DNA from: Gemmatimonadota bacterium
GTDB taxonomy: Bacteria; Gemmatimonadota; Gemmatimonadetes; Palauibacterales; Palauibacteraceae
Length of the DNA stretch: 5,309 bases
Assembly (NCBI GenBank): GCA_030601615.1
Contig: JAUVTH010000118.1
Coordinates: 1 to 5,309 of the forward strand
Direction: 5' to 3'
The translations under genes and the position numbers were made by a program. The notes beneath the pieces are model-generated. The model was not told where the DNA came from. It was given only the letters and a program-made list of their open reading frames with translations, and searched no databases. Below, piece after piece: positions 1 through 5,309 of this stretch; positions within the stretch are counted from its first letter, which is position 1; the number at the start of each line of letters is the position of its first letter.

Positions 1-238
1 GCCCAGGCGACCGAGCGTGGGGTCCGTTTCATGTGTCGCTCGCGTTTTTCGCTCGAATGATCGGTGTTCCCTTGTGTGAGGCGCGAAATCTGAGAAGACT
101 CATGGGGAGGCACAACGCGTGTCCAAGAAATGCCGGCGCGCGTCGACCCGGGTCTTCGTGGTCTCCTCACTTGACCGCGTCAGCGAACAGTTCCGGGACA
201 GCCTCTGTGAGTCAAGGGAATCGAGCGGAGGAGAATCC
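1..238. other. Upstream region without a convincing gene
   Basis: No reading frame here looks protein-coding with confidence. The frame from 33 to 242 uses rare codons such as AGA AGA, has a mixed third-base composition and a low-complexity Arg/Ser/Pro/Ala product, so I treat it as chance. The frame from GTG 119 runs in phase into the Lrp-type gene and has GGGGAGG at 104-110, so it could be a 40-residue extension of that protein (see findings). A TTGACC at 171-176 resembles a -35 box, but no acceptable -10 sits 16-18 bases downstream, so I assign no promoter. Confidence 0.5.
227..233 (+). promoter_or_regulatory. Shine-Dalgarno site deciding the Lrp-type start
   Basis: GGAGGAG lies 5 bases upstream of GTG 239, a close match to the anti-Shine-Dalgarno sequence at good spacing. 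It supports 239 over the upstream in-frame GTG at 119, which has its own GGGGAGG 8 bases away. Confidence 0.7.
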
Positions 239-694
239 GTGACCTATCGAAATCTGGACATCCGGCTCATCCGGGCCCTGCAGACGGACGCCCGCCGATC
301 CAACCGCCAGCTCGCCGAGGAGCTCGGCGTGGCGGCGAGCACGGTGGGGCACAGGCTGAAGGACCTCGAGGAACGCGGCGTGATCCGCGGCTACCGCCCC
401 GTGATCGATTACCGGGCCCTCGGGCTCGGACTCGTGGCGATCACCCGCATCAAGGCGCGCGGCGAAGCGCTTCCCAACATTGTCAGATCGCTGATCGAGC
501 ATCCCCACCTCACGCACGTGTACGAGATCACGGGCGAGTTCGACGTCATGGTCATCGGCAGATTCGCGGATGAATCGCAGATGAACCGGGAGATCAAGAG
601 CATGCTCGGTCTGCCGGGGATCGAAGGCACGAACACTTCGGTCGTCCTCGACACCCCGAAGGAGCAGCTCGACGTGGAGCTTGCGCTCGGGTGA
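239..694 (+). CDS. Lrp/AsnC family transcriptional regulator
   Basis: This is a DNA-binding regulator of the Lrp/AsnC (feast/famine) family, 151 residues from GTG 239, the usual family length. Residues about 5-50 form the N-terminal winged helix-turn-helix, with the recognition region around NRQLAEELGVAASTVGHRL at 22-40 and the family's typical GVIRGY at 47-52. Residues about 62-140 form the RAM ligand-binding and oligomerisation domain, with the conserved TGEFDVMV stretch at 98-105. Lrp proteins normally form dimers to octamers and respond to amino acids or other small molecules; the effector cannot be read from this sequence. The stop codon overlaps the GTG start of the downstream uracil-DNA glycosylase (GTGA at 691-694), so the two are probably co-transcribed and translationally coupled. 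Autoregulation is common in this family, but I see no clear operator upstream. An in-frame start at 119 would add 40 residues with no resemblance to the family. Confidence 0.93.
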   Translation: MTYRNLDIRLIRALQTDARRSNRQLAEELGVAASTVGHRLKDLEERGVIRGYRPVIDYRALGLGLVAITRIKARGEALPNIVRSLIEHPHLTHVYEITGEFDVMVIGRFADESQMNREIKSMLGLPGIEGTNTSVVLDTPKEQLDVELALG

Positions 695-1407
695 AGCGAC
701 GTACGGACGTGCCGGATCTCGACCGCCTCAACGCCGAGGTCGTCGCCTGCCAGCGCTGCCCCCGGCTCGTGGAGTGGCGCGAGGAGGTTGCGCGCACGAA
801 GCGGGCGTCCTACACGGACGACGATTACTGGGGTCGCCCCGTCCCCTCGTTCGGCGATCCCGCGGCCAGGATACTGATCGTCGGCCTCGCCCCGGGCGCG
901 CACGGTGCGAACCGCACGGGCCGGATGTTCACGGGCGATCGATCCGGCGAGTGGCTGTACGGGGCCCTTCACCGGGCCGGCCTCGCTACCCGTCCGGACT
1001 CCGTGTGGCGCGACGACGGCCTCGAGCTCCGGAACGCCTGGATCACCGCCGCCGTGCGTTGCGTGCCGCCAGCCAACAAGCCGACCGTTGCCGAACGCGA
1101 GACCTGCCGACCCTTCCTCGCGCGCGAGGTCCAGGCGCTCGCTGACCTGCGGGCAATCGTGTCCCTGGGTGGGTTCGCGTGGGACGCGATCCTGAGAGTG
1201 CTGCGGGACCTGGGATACGCGGTCCCCTCGCCGAAGCCAAAGTTCGGGCACGGGGCCGAGGTGGAGATCGGGGCACCGCCCGGTTCACCCGGAGGCCTGA
1301 CCCTGATCGGTTCCTACCACCCGAGCCAGCAGAACACGTTCACCGGCCGGCTGACGCGGGAGATGTTCGACGCGGTATGGGAGCGGGTGGTGGAGGTAGC
1401 AGGCTGA
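691..1407 (+). CDS. udgB: Family-5 uracil-DNA glycosylase (UdgB type)
   Basis: This protein is predicted to excise uracil, and possibly other deaminated bases, from DNA as the first step of base-excision repair in the cytoplasm. It has 238 residues. Motif A is GLAPGAHGANRTGRMFTGD at 65-83, the family-5 signature; the family lacks the Asp or Asn that other UDG families carry in GQDPY-like motifs. The second motif is SYHPSQQNT at 208-216, with His210. Four cysteines (C20 and C23 as CxxC, then C124 and C139) match the 4Fe-4S ligands of family 4/5 enzymes. The aspartate ending FTGD (D83) and His210 are the likely catalytic residues by family analogy. The second residue after AP in motif A is Gly where I recall family 5 usually having Ala, giving GLAPG, which is closer to the family-4 GEAPG. 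The GTG start overlaps the stop of the Lrp-type gene by four bases. GTGGAG at 674-679 is a distant ribosome-binding candidate, so reinitiation after the upstream gene is likely. Confidence 0.92.
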   Translation: MKRRTDVPDLDRLNAEVVACQRCPRLVEWREEVARTKRASYTDDDYWGRPVPSFGDPAARILIVGLAPGAHGANRTGRMFTGDRSGEWLYGALHRAGLATRPDSVWRDDGLELRNAWITAAVRCVPPANKPTVAERETCRPFLAREVQALADLRAIVSLGGFAWDAILRVLRDLGYAVPSPKPKFGHGAEVEIGAPPGSPGGLTLIGSYHPSQQNTFTGRLTREMFDAVWERVVEVAG

Positions 1408-1424
1408 GTGCGCAGGCTGAGAGA
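1399..1424. repeat. 13-base imperfect tandem duplication
   Basis: GCAGGCTGAGTGC (1399-1411) is followed directly by GCAGGCTGAGAGA (1412-1424), 11 of 13 positions identical. The first copy contains the TGA stop of the glycosylase gene. It is probably a replication-slippage duplication, and the second copy supplies part of the left arm of the stem-loop at 1416-1445. Confidence 0.6.
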
Positions 1425-1445
1425 TCTGCGACGGCGATCTTCAGC
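1416..1445. terminator. Stem-loop between convergent genes
   Basis: GCTGA (1416-1420) pairs with TCAGC (1441-1445), and AGATC (1422-1426) pairs with GATCT (1436-1440). This gives a ten-pair stem with one bulged G (1421) and a nine-base loop. It lies in the 33-base gap between the convergent glycosylase and deacetylase genes and covers the deacetylase stop codon. There is no T-run on either side, so it is not a canonical intrinsic terminator. It could be a bidirectional 3'-end stabilising hairpin, or chance. Confidence 0.3.
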
Positions 1446-2439
1446 GCCAGCGGAACCTGGCGGCCAGGGCTTCCTCGGCGATGTCGTCCCATGGATCGTC
1501 GGGGCTGAGGGGCGCCGCCCGGTAGATCCAGGAAAGGCCGGTCGGGCCGACGTATTCGTCCACGCGGGCGTAGATGGGGTCCGACAGTACCTCCTCCAGC
1601 GAGGCGATCGTGAACCCATCGGCCTCCAGCACATCCAGAACGTCCCCGATGTGACGCGCCGCGATCGCGTTCGCGTGCACCAGCAGGACGTGGTCCACTT
1701 CGCGTCCGAACTTGTCGCGTCCGGCGCCGCGGAAATGATCCGCGGCTTCGCGCAGGTGGCCGACGTACGCCTCGACGATGGCGGCTGCTTCAGCCTCGTC
1801 TCCCTCCCGCATCGCGATGTCGTACGCGCGGGCCAGCAGCCACTCGGAGTTGTCAATCGTGACGTGGGCGTTGGAGTAGCCCCAGCGTTGCAGCGTGCGC
1901 GCCACGGAGTCGCGTACCGCTCGATCATCGCCTTGATGAAGCATCGGATACCGGAACCACCGCACCGGGCCACCCACGACCTCGCGTACGTCCTCGTCGC
2001 ACCGCCGGACGTCTGCCAGCCACTCGTCCACCGGCGTGGAGTTGAGATCCTGGTGAGAGAAGGAGTGGTTGCCGAGCTCAGTCCCCGCGTCGATCCACTT
2101 TCGGAGGAATGGTGCTCCGTCCCGGATTCCCCGGCAGGTCACGAGCCCGGTGGCGGGGACGCCGCGCGCGGTGAGGGTCGCCAGCAGGGTGTCCGTGAGG
2201 CCAGCGATCTCGGAATCGGAGTAGCCGGGCCCGTTCCACGGAAGGTCGTCGAACGTGATCGCGACCCGCGGGCTCGACCTGGCGCCAGCCTCGTTCAAAT
2301 CTTCGGGGTAGTCCACCTGCGCCATGACGATCGCCGAGAACGCCACGGTGTAGAGGACGATGGCGAGGTACGGCCACCCGATCGCGAGCAGCCGGCTCAG
2401 ACGGCCGCGGCCCCCGGCGGTGCGAGCGTCCGTGGTCAC
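1441..2439 (-). CDS. Membrane-anchored polysaccharide deacetylase (CE4 fold)
   Basis: This is a predicted metal-dependent deacetylase of the NodB/CE4 family, likely acting outside the cytoplasmic membrane on an N- or O-acetylated envelope polysaccharide. The substrate is not determinable. From GTG 2439 it has 332 residues; the numbers below count from the in-frame TTG 2448, three codons earlier. A basic N-terminus (R14, R16, R19) precedes one hydrophobic segment at about 21-43, a membrane anchor or uncleaved signal. Motif 1 is TFDD at 65-68 (catalytic Asp67, metal ligand Asp68). Motif 2 is HSFSH at 128-132 (metal His). Motif 3 is FRYP at 165-168. DNSEW at 199-203 and LLVHAN at 255-260 (His258) match the later motifs. 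All key residues look intact. I prefer GTG 2439 because GGGCGGA lies 9 bases upstream of it but directly abuts TTG 2448, and because the small upstream ORF stops one base before GTG 2439. That spacing suggests translational coupling. The gene converges on the glycosylase gene. Confidence 0.9.
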   Translation of the reverse strand: MTTDARTAGGRGRLSRLLAIGWPYLAIVLYTVAFSAIVMAQVDYPEDLNEAGARSSPRVAITFDDLPWNGPGYSDSEIAGLTDTLLATLTARGVPATGLVTCRGIRDGAPFLRKWIDAGTELGNHSFSHQDLNSTPVDEWLADVRRCDEDVREVVGGPVRWFRYPMLHQGDDRAVRDSVARTLQRWGYSNAHVTIDNSEWLLARAYDIAMREGDEAEAAAIVEAYVGHLREAADHFRGAGRDKFGREVDHVLLVHANAIAARHIGDVLDVLEADGFTIASLEEVLSDPIYARVDEYVGPTGLSWIYRAAPLSPDDPWDDIAEEALAARFRWR

Positions 2440-2440
2440 G

Positions 2441-2593
2441 TCAGTCAATCCGCCCGATCTCGAGGTGGTTGGTCTCGGCCTTCAGGGACGCGTGCATCTC
2501 CCATTCGAAGCGAGGGATGCTACCTTTAACCATCTCAAATATGTGGTCGGTCGCCGCGGCGACCTCTTCGGTGAATTCGAGCGATGTCGGCAC
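2441..2593 (-). CDS. Small hypothetical protein upstream of the deacetylase
   Basis: A 50-codon ORF runs from GTG 2593 to TGA 2441-2443. Its product starts MPTSLEFTEEVAAATDHI, continues with FEMVKGSIPRFEWEMH and ends with NHLEIGRID; I do not recognise it. Four things support it as a gene. GGAGG at 2599-2603 sits five bases before the GTG. An in-frame TAA (2606-2608) fixes this as the first possible start. About 39 of 50 codons end in G or C, as in neighbouring genes. The stop lies one base before the deacetylase GTG, a coupling arrangement. The product is acidic, soluble-looking and probably helical, with no signal peptide, membrane segment or cysteine. It could be a small partner protein, a translated leader controlling the deacetylase, or a chance frame. 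Bases 2480-2640 are visibly less GC-rich than the flanking genes. Confidence 0.55.
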   Translation of the reverse strand: MPTSLEFTEEVAAATDHIFEMVKGSIPRFEWEMHASLKAETNHLEIGRID

Positions 2594-2598
2594 GTTTG

Positions 2599-2603
2599 CC
2601 TCC
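2599..2603 (-). promoter_or_regulatory. Shine-Dalgarno site of the 50-codon ORF
   Basis: On the minus strand GGAGG is followed by CAAAC and then the GTG start at 2593, a spacer of five bases. It is a stronger site than that of the deacetylase itself, so most ribosomes on this transcript may enter here. Confidence 0.6.
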
Positions 2604-2633
2604 GGTTACGTCTACCGGCGAAACAACTCGCGC

Positions 2634-2662
2634 ATAGTACCCGGGTGTGAGAGGCTCGTCAC
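2634..2662 (-). promoter_or_regulatory. Candidate sigma-70-type promoter for the minus-strand pair
   Basis: Reading the minus strand, GTGACG (2662-2657) and TACTAT (2639-2634) are separated by 17 bases. Each matches four of six consensus bases of the -35 (TTGACA) and -10 (TATAAT) elements. Transcription would start near 2627, giving a leader of about 35 bases before the small ORF. The match is moderate and the organism's sigma-factor preferences are unknown. Confidence 0.35.
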
Positions 2663-2673
2663 GCTCCCCCGGG
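2640..2673. repeat. Nested inverted repeat in the divergent intergenic region
   Basis: Two CCCGGG hexamers (2640-2645 and 2668-2673) flank GTGA (2647-2650) and TCAC (2659-2662), which are separated by eight bases. The inner part, TGTGA-N8-TCACG, resembles a dyad operator, but its spacer is two bases longer than that of CRP/FNR-type sites. The right half overlaps the candidate minus-strand -35 box. It may be a regulator-binding site or an RNA hairpin in the ligA leader. Confidence 0.35.
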
Positions 2674-2701
2674 CACGGTCCTGAAAGAGATCTCGAAGCC
2701 C

Positions 2702-4717
2702 ATGAATCGACAGTCGGCTGTGGCCAGGATCGAGGCTCTTCGCGAGCAGATCCGCCGTCACGACCACCTGTACTACGTGCTGGACTCTCCGGAGCTGTCG
2801 GACGCGGAATACGATGCCCTGTTTCGCGAGTTGCAGATTCAGGAAGATATCTTCCCGGATCTGCGGACGCCCGATTCGCCTACCCAGCGCGTGGGGGGCG
2901 AGCCGCTCAGCTCGTTCCCGAGCGTGCCGCACGAAGCCCCGATGCTGAGCCTCGACTCCGATCAGACGGAGGAGGCGTTGCGGAGGTTCACCGACCGGGT
3001 GGAGCGTGGAGTCGACAATCCATCGCGCGTAGCCTGGGTCGTGGAGCCGAAGCTCGATGGGCTGTCGATCGAGCTGCTGTACGAGAGCGGCCTCCTGATC
3101 CGGGCGTCCACGCGGGGCGACGGCGTGCGGGGCGAGGGAATTACCGAGAACGCCCGCACGATCCGCTCGATTCCGCTGCGGCTGCGTGACGAGGCCCGAC
3201 CGGTTCCCGCCCGACTCGCCGTGCGGGGCGAAGTGATCATCCGGGTGGACGCGTTCGATGCCCTGAACGAGCGCCTGATCTCCGAGGAGCGGCCGCCGTT
3301 CGCCAACCCGCGAAACGCAGCGGCCGGGTCACTGCGCCAGCTCGACCCGCGAATCACGGCGTCCCGTCCGCTCGAGGTCTACGCCTACGACGTGCTCGCC
3401 AGCTCGGGGCTCGACGTAGCGACGCAGTGGGAGACGCTGGCGGCGCTCCGCGACTGGGGATTCCTGGTGAACGAGTACCCGGAGCGCGTCGCTGACGCAG
3501 AGGGGATCCTGGCTTACCACGAGCGTCTCCATACCCAGCGCGACGAGCTTCCATTCGAGATCGACGGCATCGTGATCAAGCTGGACGATCTGACCGCCAG
3601 GGAGGAGCTGGGCTTCACGTCGCGCCATCCGCGGTGGGCGTTTGCGTTCAAGTTCCCGCCGCAGGTGGAGCAGACCCGTATCGAACGCATCCTGGCGAGT
3701 GTGGGGAGGACGGGCGTCGTTACGCCGGTGGCCATCATGGAGCCCGTGAACATCGGCGGGGTGACCGTCACCCGGGCATCGCTTCACAACCGGGAGGAGC
3801 TGGCGCGGAAAGACGTGCGGCCCGGTGACCTGGTGCGGGTACAACGCGCGGGCGACGTAATCCCCCAGGTTCTGGGCCGGATCGAGGAGCCGGACCGGGA
3901 GCGCGGGCCGGCCTTCCGGATGCCCGCGACCTGCCCCTCGTGCGACACGGAGCTCGTGGAGCGCGGGCCGTTCACGGTATGCCCGAACAGTTTTGCCTGC
4001 CGGGCACAGCTCAAGGGACGTATACAGTACTTCGGCTCGCGCGGGGCGCTCGACATCGAGGGCCTCGGCGAGGAGACCGCCCGGCTGCTCGTGGACGAGG
4101 GCCTGGTGGAGCGCCTGCCGGACCTGCTGGACCTGACGGCCGAACAGCTGGTCGAGCTCGAGGGATTCGCAGAGATCTCGGCGGGCAACCTGGTCGCCGC
4201 GATCGAGGCGGCGTCGAAGCCCGAGCTGTACCGATTCGTCGCGGCCCTCGGGATTCCGGAGGTCGGTGGCGCCGTGTCCCGTTCCCTGGCCCGGCACTTC
4301 GGAACGCTGGACGCCATCATCGGGGCGGATGAAGATGCGTTGACGGACGTGGAAGGCGTCGGGCCCATCATGGCCGCCCGGATCGTGGCGTTCTTCGCCG
4401 AGCCGCACAACGCAGAGAACATGGCGCGCCTGACGGAGCGCATGCAGGTGCAGGCCGCCGAGGCCGCGCTTGTCGGCGGTGCACTCGAGGGCAAGACGTT
4501 CGTGTTCACCGGGGGCATGGAGAGTATGAGCCGGAGCGACGCGAAGAAGAGGGCGGAGGCCCTGGGGGCCAAGGTCACCGGCTCGGTGAGCAAGAAGACG
4601 GACTACGTCGTGGCGGGGGCGGATCCGGGGTCGAAGCTGGACAAGGCGAACAAGCTGGGGGTCACGGTACTGGACGAGGCGGGCTTCCTCGCGCTGCTCG
4701 AGGAGGTGGGCGAGTGA
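2702..4717 (+). CDS. ligA: NAD-dependent DNA ligase LigA
   Basis: This essential ligase seals nicks between 3'-OH and 5'-phosphate ends using NAD+, in Okazaki-fragment joining and excision repair. At 671 residues it has the standard family length and all domains. The NAD-binding Ia region contains HDHLYYVLD at 20-28 and LSDAEYD at 32-38 (Y24, Y25, D34, Y37 and D38 are the expected NMN contacts). The nucleotidyltransferase domain has the adenylated lysine K117 in EPKLDG (115-120), STRGDG at 136-141, GEVII at 176-180, DGIVIK at 288-293 and FKFP at 316-319. An OB fold follows at about 325-405. The zinc finger uses C411, C414, C427 and C433. The helix-hairpin-helix region spans about 435-585 (for example LEGF at 486-489 and VEGVG at 550-554), and a BRCT domain spans about 592-671 with FVFTGGM at 600-606. 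No key residue appears lost. The ATG start fits the usual family N-terminus, although its ribosome-binding site is weak (GAAAGAG, 2683-2689). polX follows 37 bases downstream, probably in the same operon. Confidence 0.97.
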   Translation: MNRQSAVARIEALREQIRRHDHLYYVLDSPELSDAEYDALFRELQIQEDIFPDLRTPDSPTQRVGGEPLSSFPSVPHEAPMLSLDSDQTEEALRRFTDRVERGVDNPSRVAWVVEPKLDGLSIELLYESGLLIRASTRGDGVRGEGITENARTIRSIPLRLRDEARPVPARLAVRGEVIIRVDAFDALNERLISEERPPFANPRNAAAGSLRQLDPRITASRPLEVYAYDVLASSGLDVATQWETLAALRDWGFLVNEYPERVADAEGILAYHERLHTQRDELPFEIDGIVIKLDDLTAREELGFTSRHPRWAFAFKFPPQVEQTRIERILASVGRTGVVTPVAIMEPVNIGGVTVTRASLHNREELARKDVRPGDLVRVQRAGDVIPQVLGRIEEPDRERGPAFRMPATCPSCDTELVERGPFTVCPNSFACRAQLKGRIQYFGSRGALDIEGLGEETARLLVDEGLVERLPDLLDLTAEQLVELEGFAEISAGNLVAAIEAASKPELYRFVAALGIPEVGGAVSRSLARHFGTLDAIIGADEDALTDVEGVGPIMAARIVAFFAEPHNAENMARLTERMQVQAAEAALVGGALEGKTFVFTGGMESMSRSDAKKRAEALGAKVTGSVSKKTDYVVAGADPGSKLDKANKLGVTVLDEAGFLALLEEVGE

Positions 4718-4743
4718 GTCGGAAGCGACCGGCCTCCGGGGAC

Positions 4744-4749
4744 GGAAAG
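4744..4749 (+). promoter_or_regulatory. Ribosome-binding site candidate of polX
   Basis: GGAAAG lies five bases before ATG 4755. No other in-frame start occurs between the ligA stop and this ATG, which supports the chosen start. Confidence 0.4.
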
Positions 4750-4754
4750 TAGTC

Positions 4755-5309
4755 ATGGAGAACATCGAGATTGCGGCCATCCTCACCGAAATGGCCGACC
4801 TGCTGGAGATCCAGGGCGAGACGAATCCCTTCCGCATTCGCGCCTACCGCAATGCCGTCTACACGGTGCAGGAAAGTCCCGACCCGATTCGGAAGATCGT
4901 GGAGGAGGGGGCCGACCTCACAGAGCTCCCGGCGATCGGAAAGGACATGGCGTCCCACATCACGGAGCTCGTGACCACGGGCCGGCTTTCGATCCTGGAC
5001 GAGATCGCCCGCGAGGTGCCGCGGTCCCTGGTTCAACTGACGCGCCTTCCCGGAGTCGGGCCGAAGAAAGTCCGGAAGCTGTGGGACGAGCTGGACATCA
5101 CGACGATAGACGATCTGGCGAAGGCTGCCGCCGCGGGACGGATCGCGGAGCTCGACGGGTTCGGCAAGAAGAGCGAGGAGAAGATCCTCGAGGCGATCGA
5201 GCGTCACAAGAAGCGCTCGGGCCGGTTCCGGCTTTCGGCGGCCGACGCCCTGGTGCAGCCGCTGCTCGAATACCTGCTGCAGGACAAGCGCGTGGAGCGG
5301 CTGGAAGTG
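4755..5309 (+). CDS. polX: DNA polymerase X family protein, N-terminal part (cut by window end)
   Basis: The first 185 codons of an open frame running past the window edge encode the N-terminus of a bacterial family-X DNA polymerase. Full-length bacterial PolX is about 570 residues: an 8-kDa HhH domain, a Pol-beta-like core and a C-terminal PHP domain with 3'-5' exonuclease or AP-endonuclease activity. Visible here are the opening (IAAILTEMADLLEI, 6-19), the NPFRIRAYRNA motif at 24-34 typical of PolX, and helix-hairpin-helix elements at LPAIGKDMASHI (58-69), LPGVGPKKVRKLW (98-110) and LDGFGKKSEEKIL (133-145). The polymerase GS motif, the catalytic aspartates and the PHP domain lie beyond the window, so activity cannot be judged here. 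The role inferred from the family is gap filling in base-excision repair. It follows ligA by 37 bases on the same strand, so co-transcription is likely, with the polymerase and ligase acting in consecutive repair steps. Confidence 0.93.
   Translation, partial: MENIEIAAILTEMADLLEIQGETNPFRIRAYRNAVYTVQESPDPIRKIVEEGADLTELPAIGKDMASHITELVTTGRLSILDEIAREVPRSLVQLTRLPGVGPKKVRKLWDELDITTIDDLAKAAAAGRIAELDGFGKKSEEKILEAIERHKKRSGRFRLSAADALVQPLLEYLLQDKRVERLEV

Noticed and set aside
12..49. Hairpin CGAGCG/CGCTCG followed by five Ts, as a terminator of an upstream gene
   Set aside because: The stem is only six pairs with a 19-base loop, CGCTCG occurs again at 50-55, and no upstream coding region is visible to be terminated.
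33..242. 69-codon plus-strand frame ending in GTGA overlap with the Lrp-type start
   Set aside because: The overlap with GTG 239 looks like coupling, but the codons are atypical (AGA AGA, many A/T third bases), the product is low-complexity and no Shine-Dalgarno site can be seen before 33.
409..1251. 280-codon minus-strand open frame across the regulator and glycosylase
   Set aside because: It crosses two well-supported plus-strand genes and shows no family features.
1408..2529. 373-codon plus-strand open frame
   Set aside because: It lies antisense to the deacetylase, whose motifs are clear. Long antisense frames are expected in GC-rich coding DNA, and its product shows no recognisable domain.
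2597..2640. Plus-strand promoter for ligA
   Set aside because: TTGCCT (2597-2602) has no -10 at proper spacing, and CATAGT (2633-2638) has no -35. I cannot place the ligA promoter.
2360..2684. Two plus-strand frames (2360-2650 and 2469-2684) before ligA
   Set aside because: They overlap the deacetylase N-terminus and the better-supported 50-codon minus-strand ORF, and the products show no recognisable features.
3329..4837. 502-codon minus-strand open frame
   Set aside because: It is antisense to ligA, which is conserved along its full length. The product is Arg/Leu/His-rich without recognisable motifs.

Overview
The window looks like ordinary chromosomal DNA from a GC-rich bacterium (about two-thirds GC by eye, strongly GC-biased third codon positions, GTG starts common). 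A NAD-dependent DNA ligase with its zinc-finger, HhH and BRCT domains points to Bacteria. The combination with a family-5 uracil-DNA glycosylase and a bacterial PolX fits several high-GC phyla. Gemmatimonadota is a guess from the style of the proteins, not something the sequence proves. I see no tRNA, rRNA, CRISPR array, insertion sequence or phage gene.

Layout: bases 1-238 hold no convincing gene, apart from a possible N-terminal extension of the first regulator. Next is a two-gene plus-strand unit: an Lrp/AsnC-family regulator (239-694) whose stop codon overlaps the GTG start of a family-5 (UdgB-type) uracil-DNA glycosylase (691-1407). A short convergent gap with a stem-loop follows. On the minus strand lies a membrane-anchored polysaccharide deacetylase (1441-2439). 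It is preceded, one base away, by an unannotated 50-codon ORF (2441-2593) with a strong Shine-Dalgarno sequence. After a divergent 108-base intergenic region, the plus strand carries ligA (2702-4717) and, 37 bases later, the N-terminal part of polX (4755 to the window edge).

Functionally, three of the six genes act in base-excision repair: UDG removes uracil, PolX fills short gaps (inferred from the family; its catalytic residues lie beyond the window), and LigA seals nicks. LigA also joins Okazaki fragments. The Lrp-type protein may autoregulate and control the glycosylase, which would be an uncommon pairing. The deacetylase is a cell-envelope enzyme with no obvious link to repair. The main non-routine items are the 50-codon ORF, the Lrp-UDG coupling and the inverted repeat between the divergent transcription units. 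I do not see evidence of a wholly new system.
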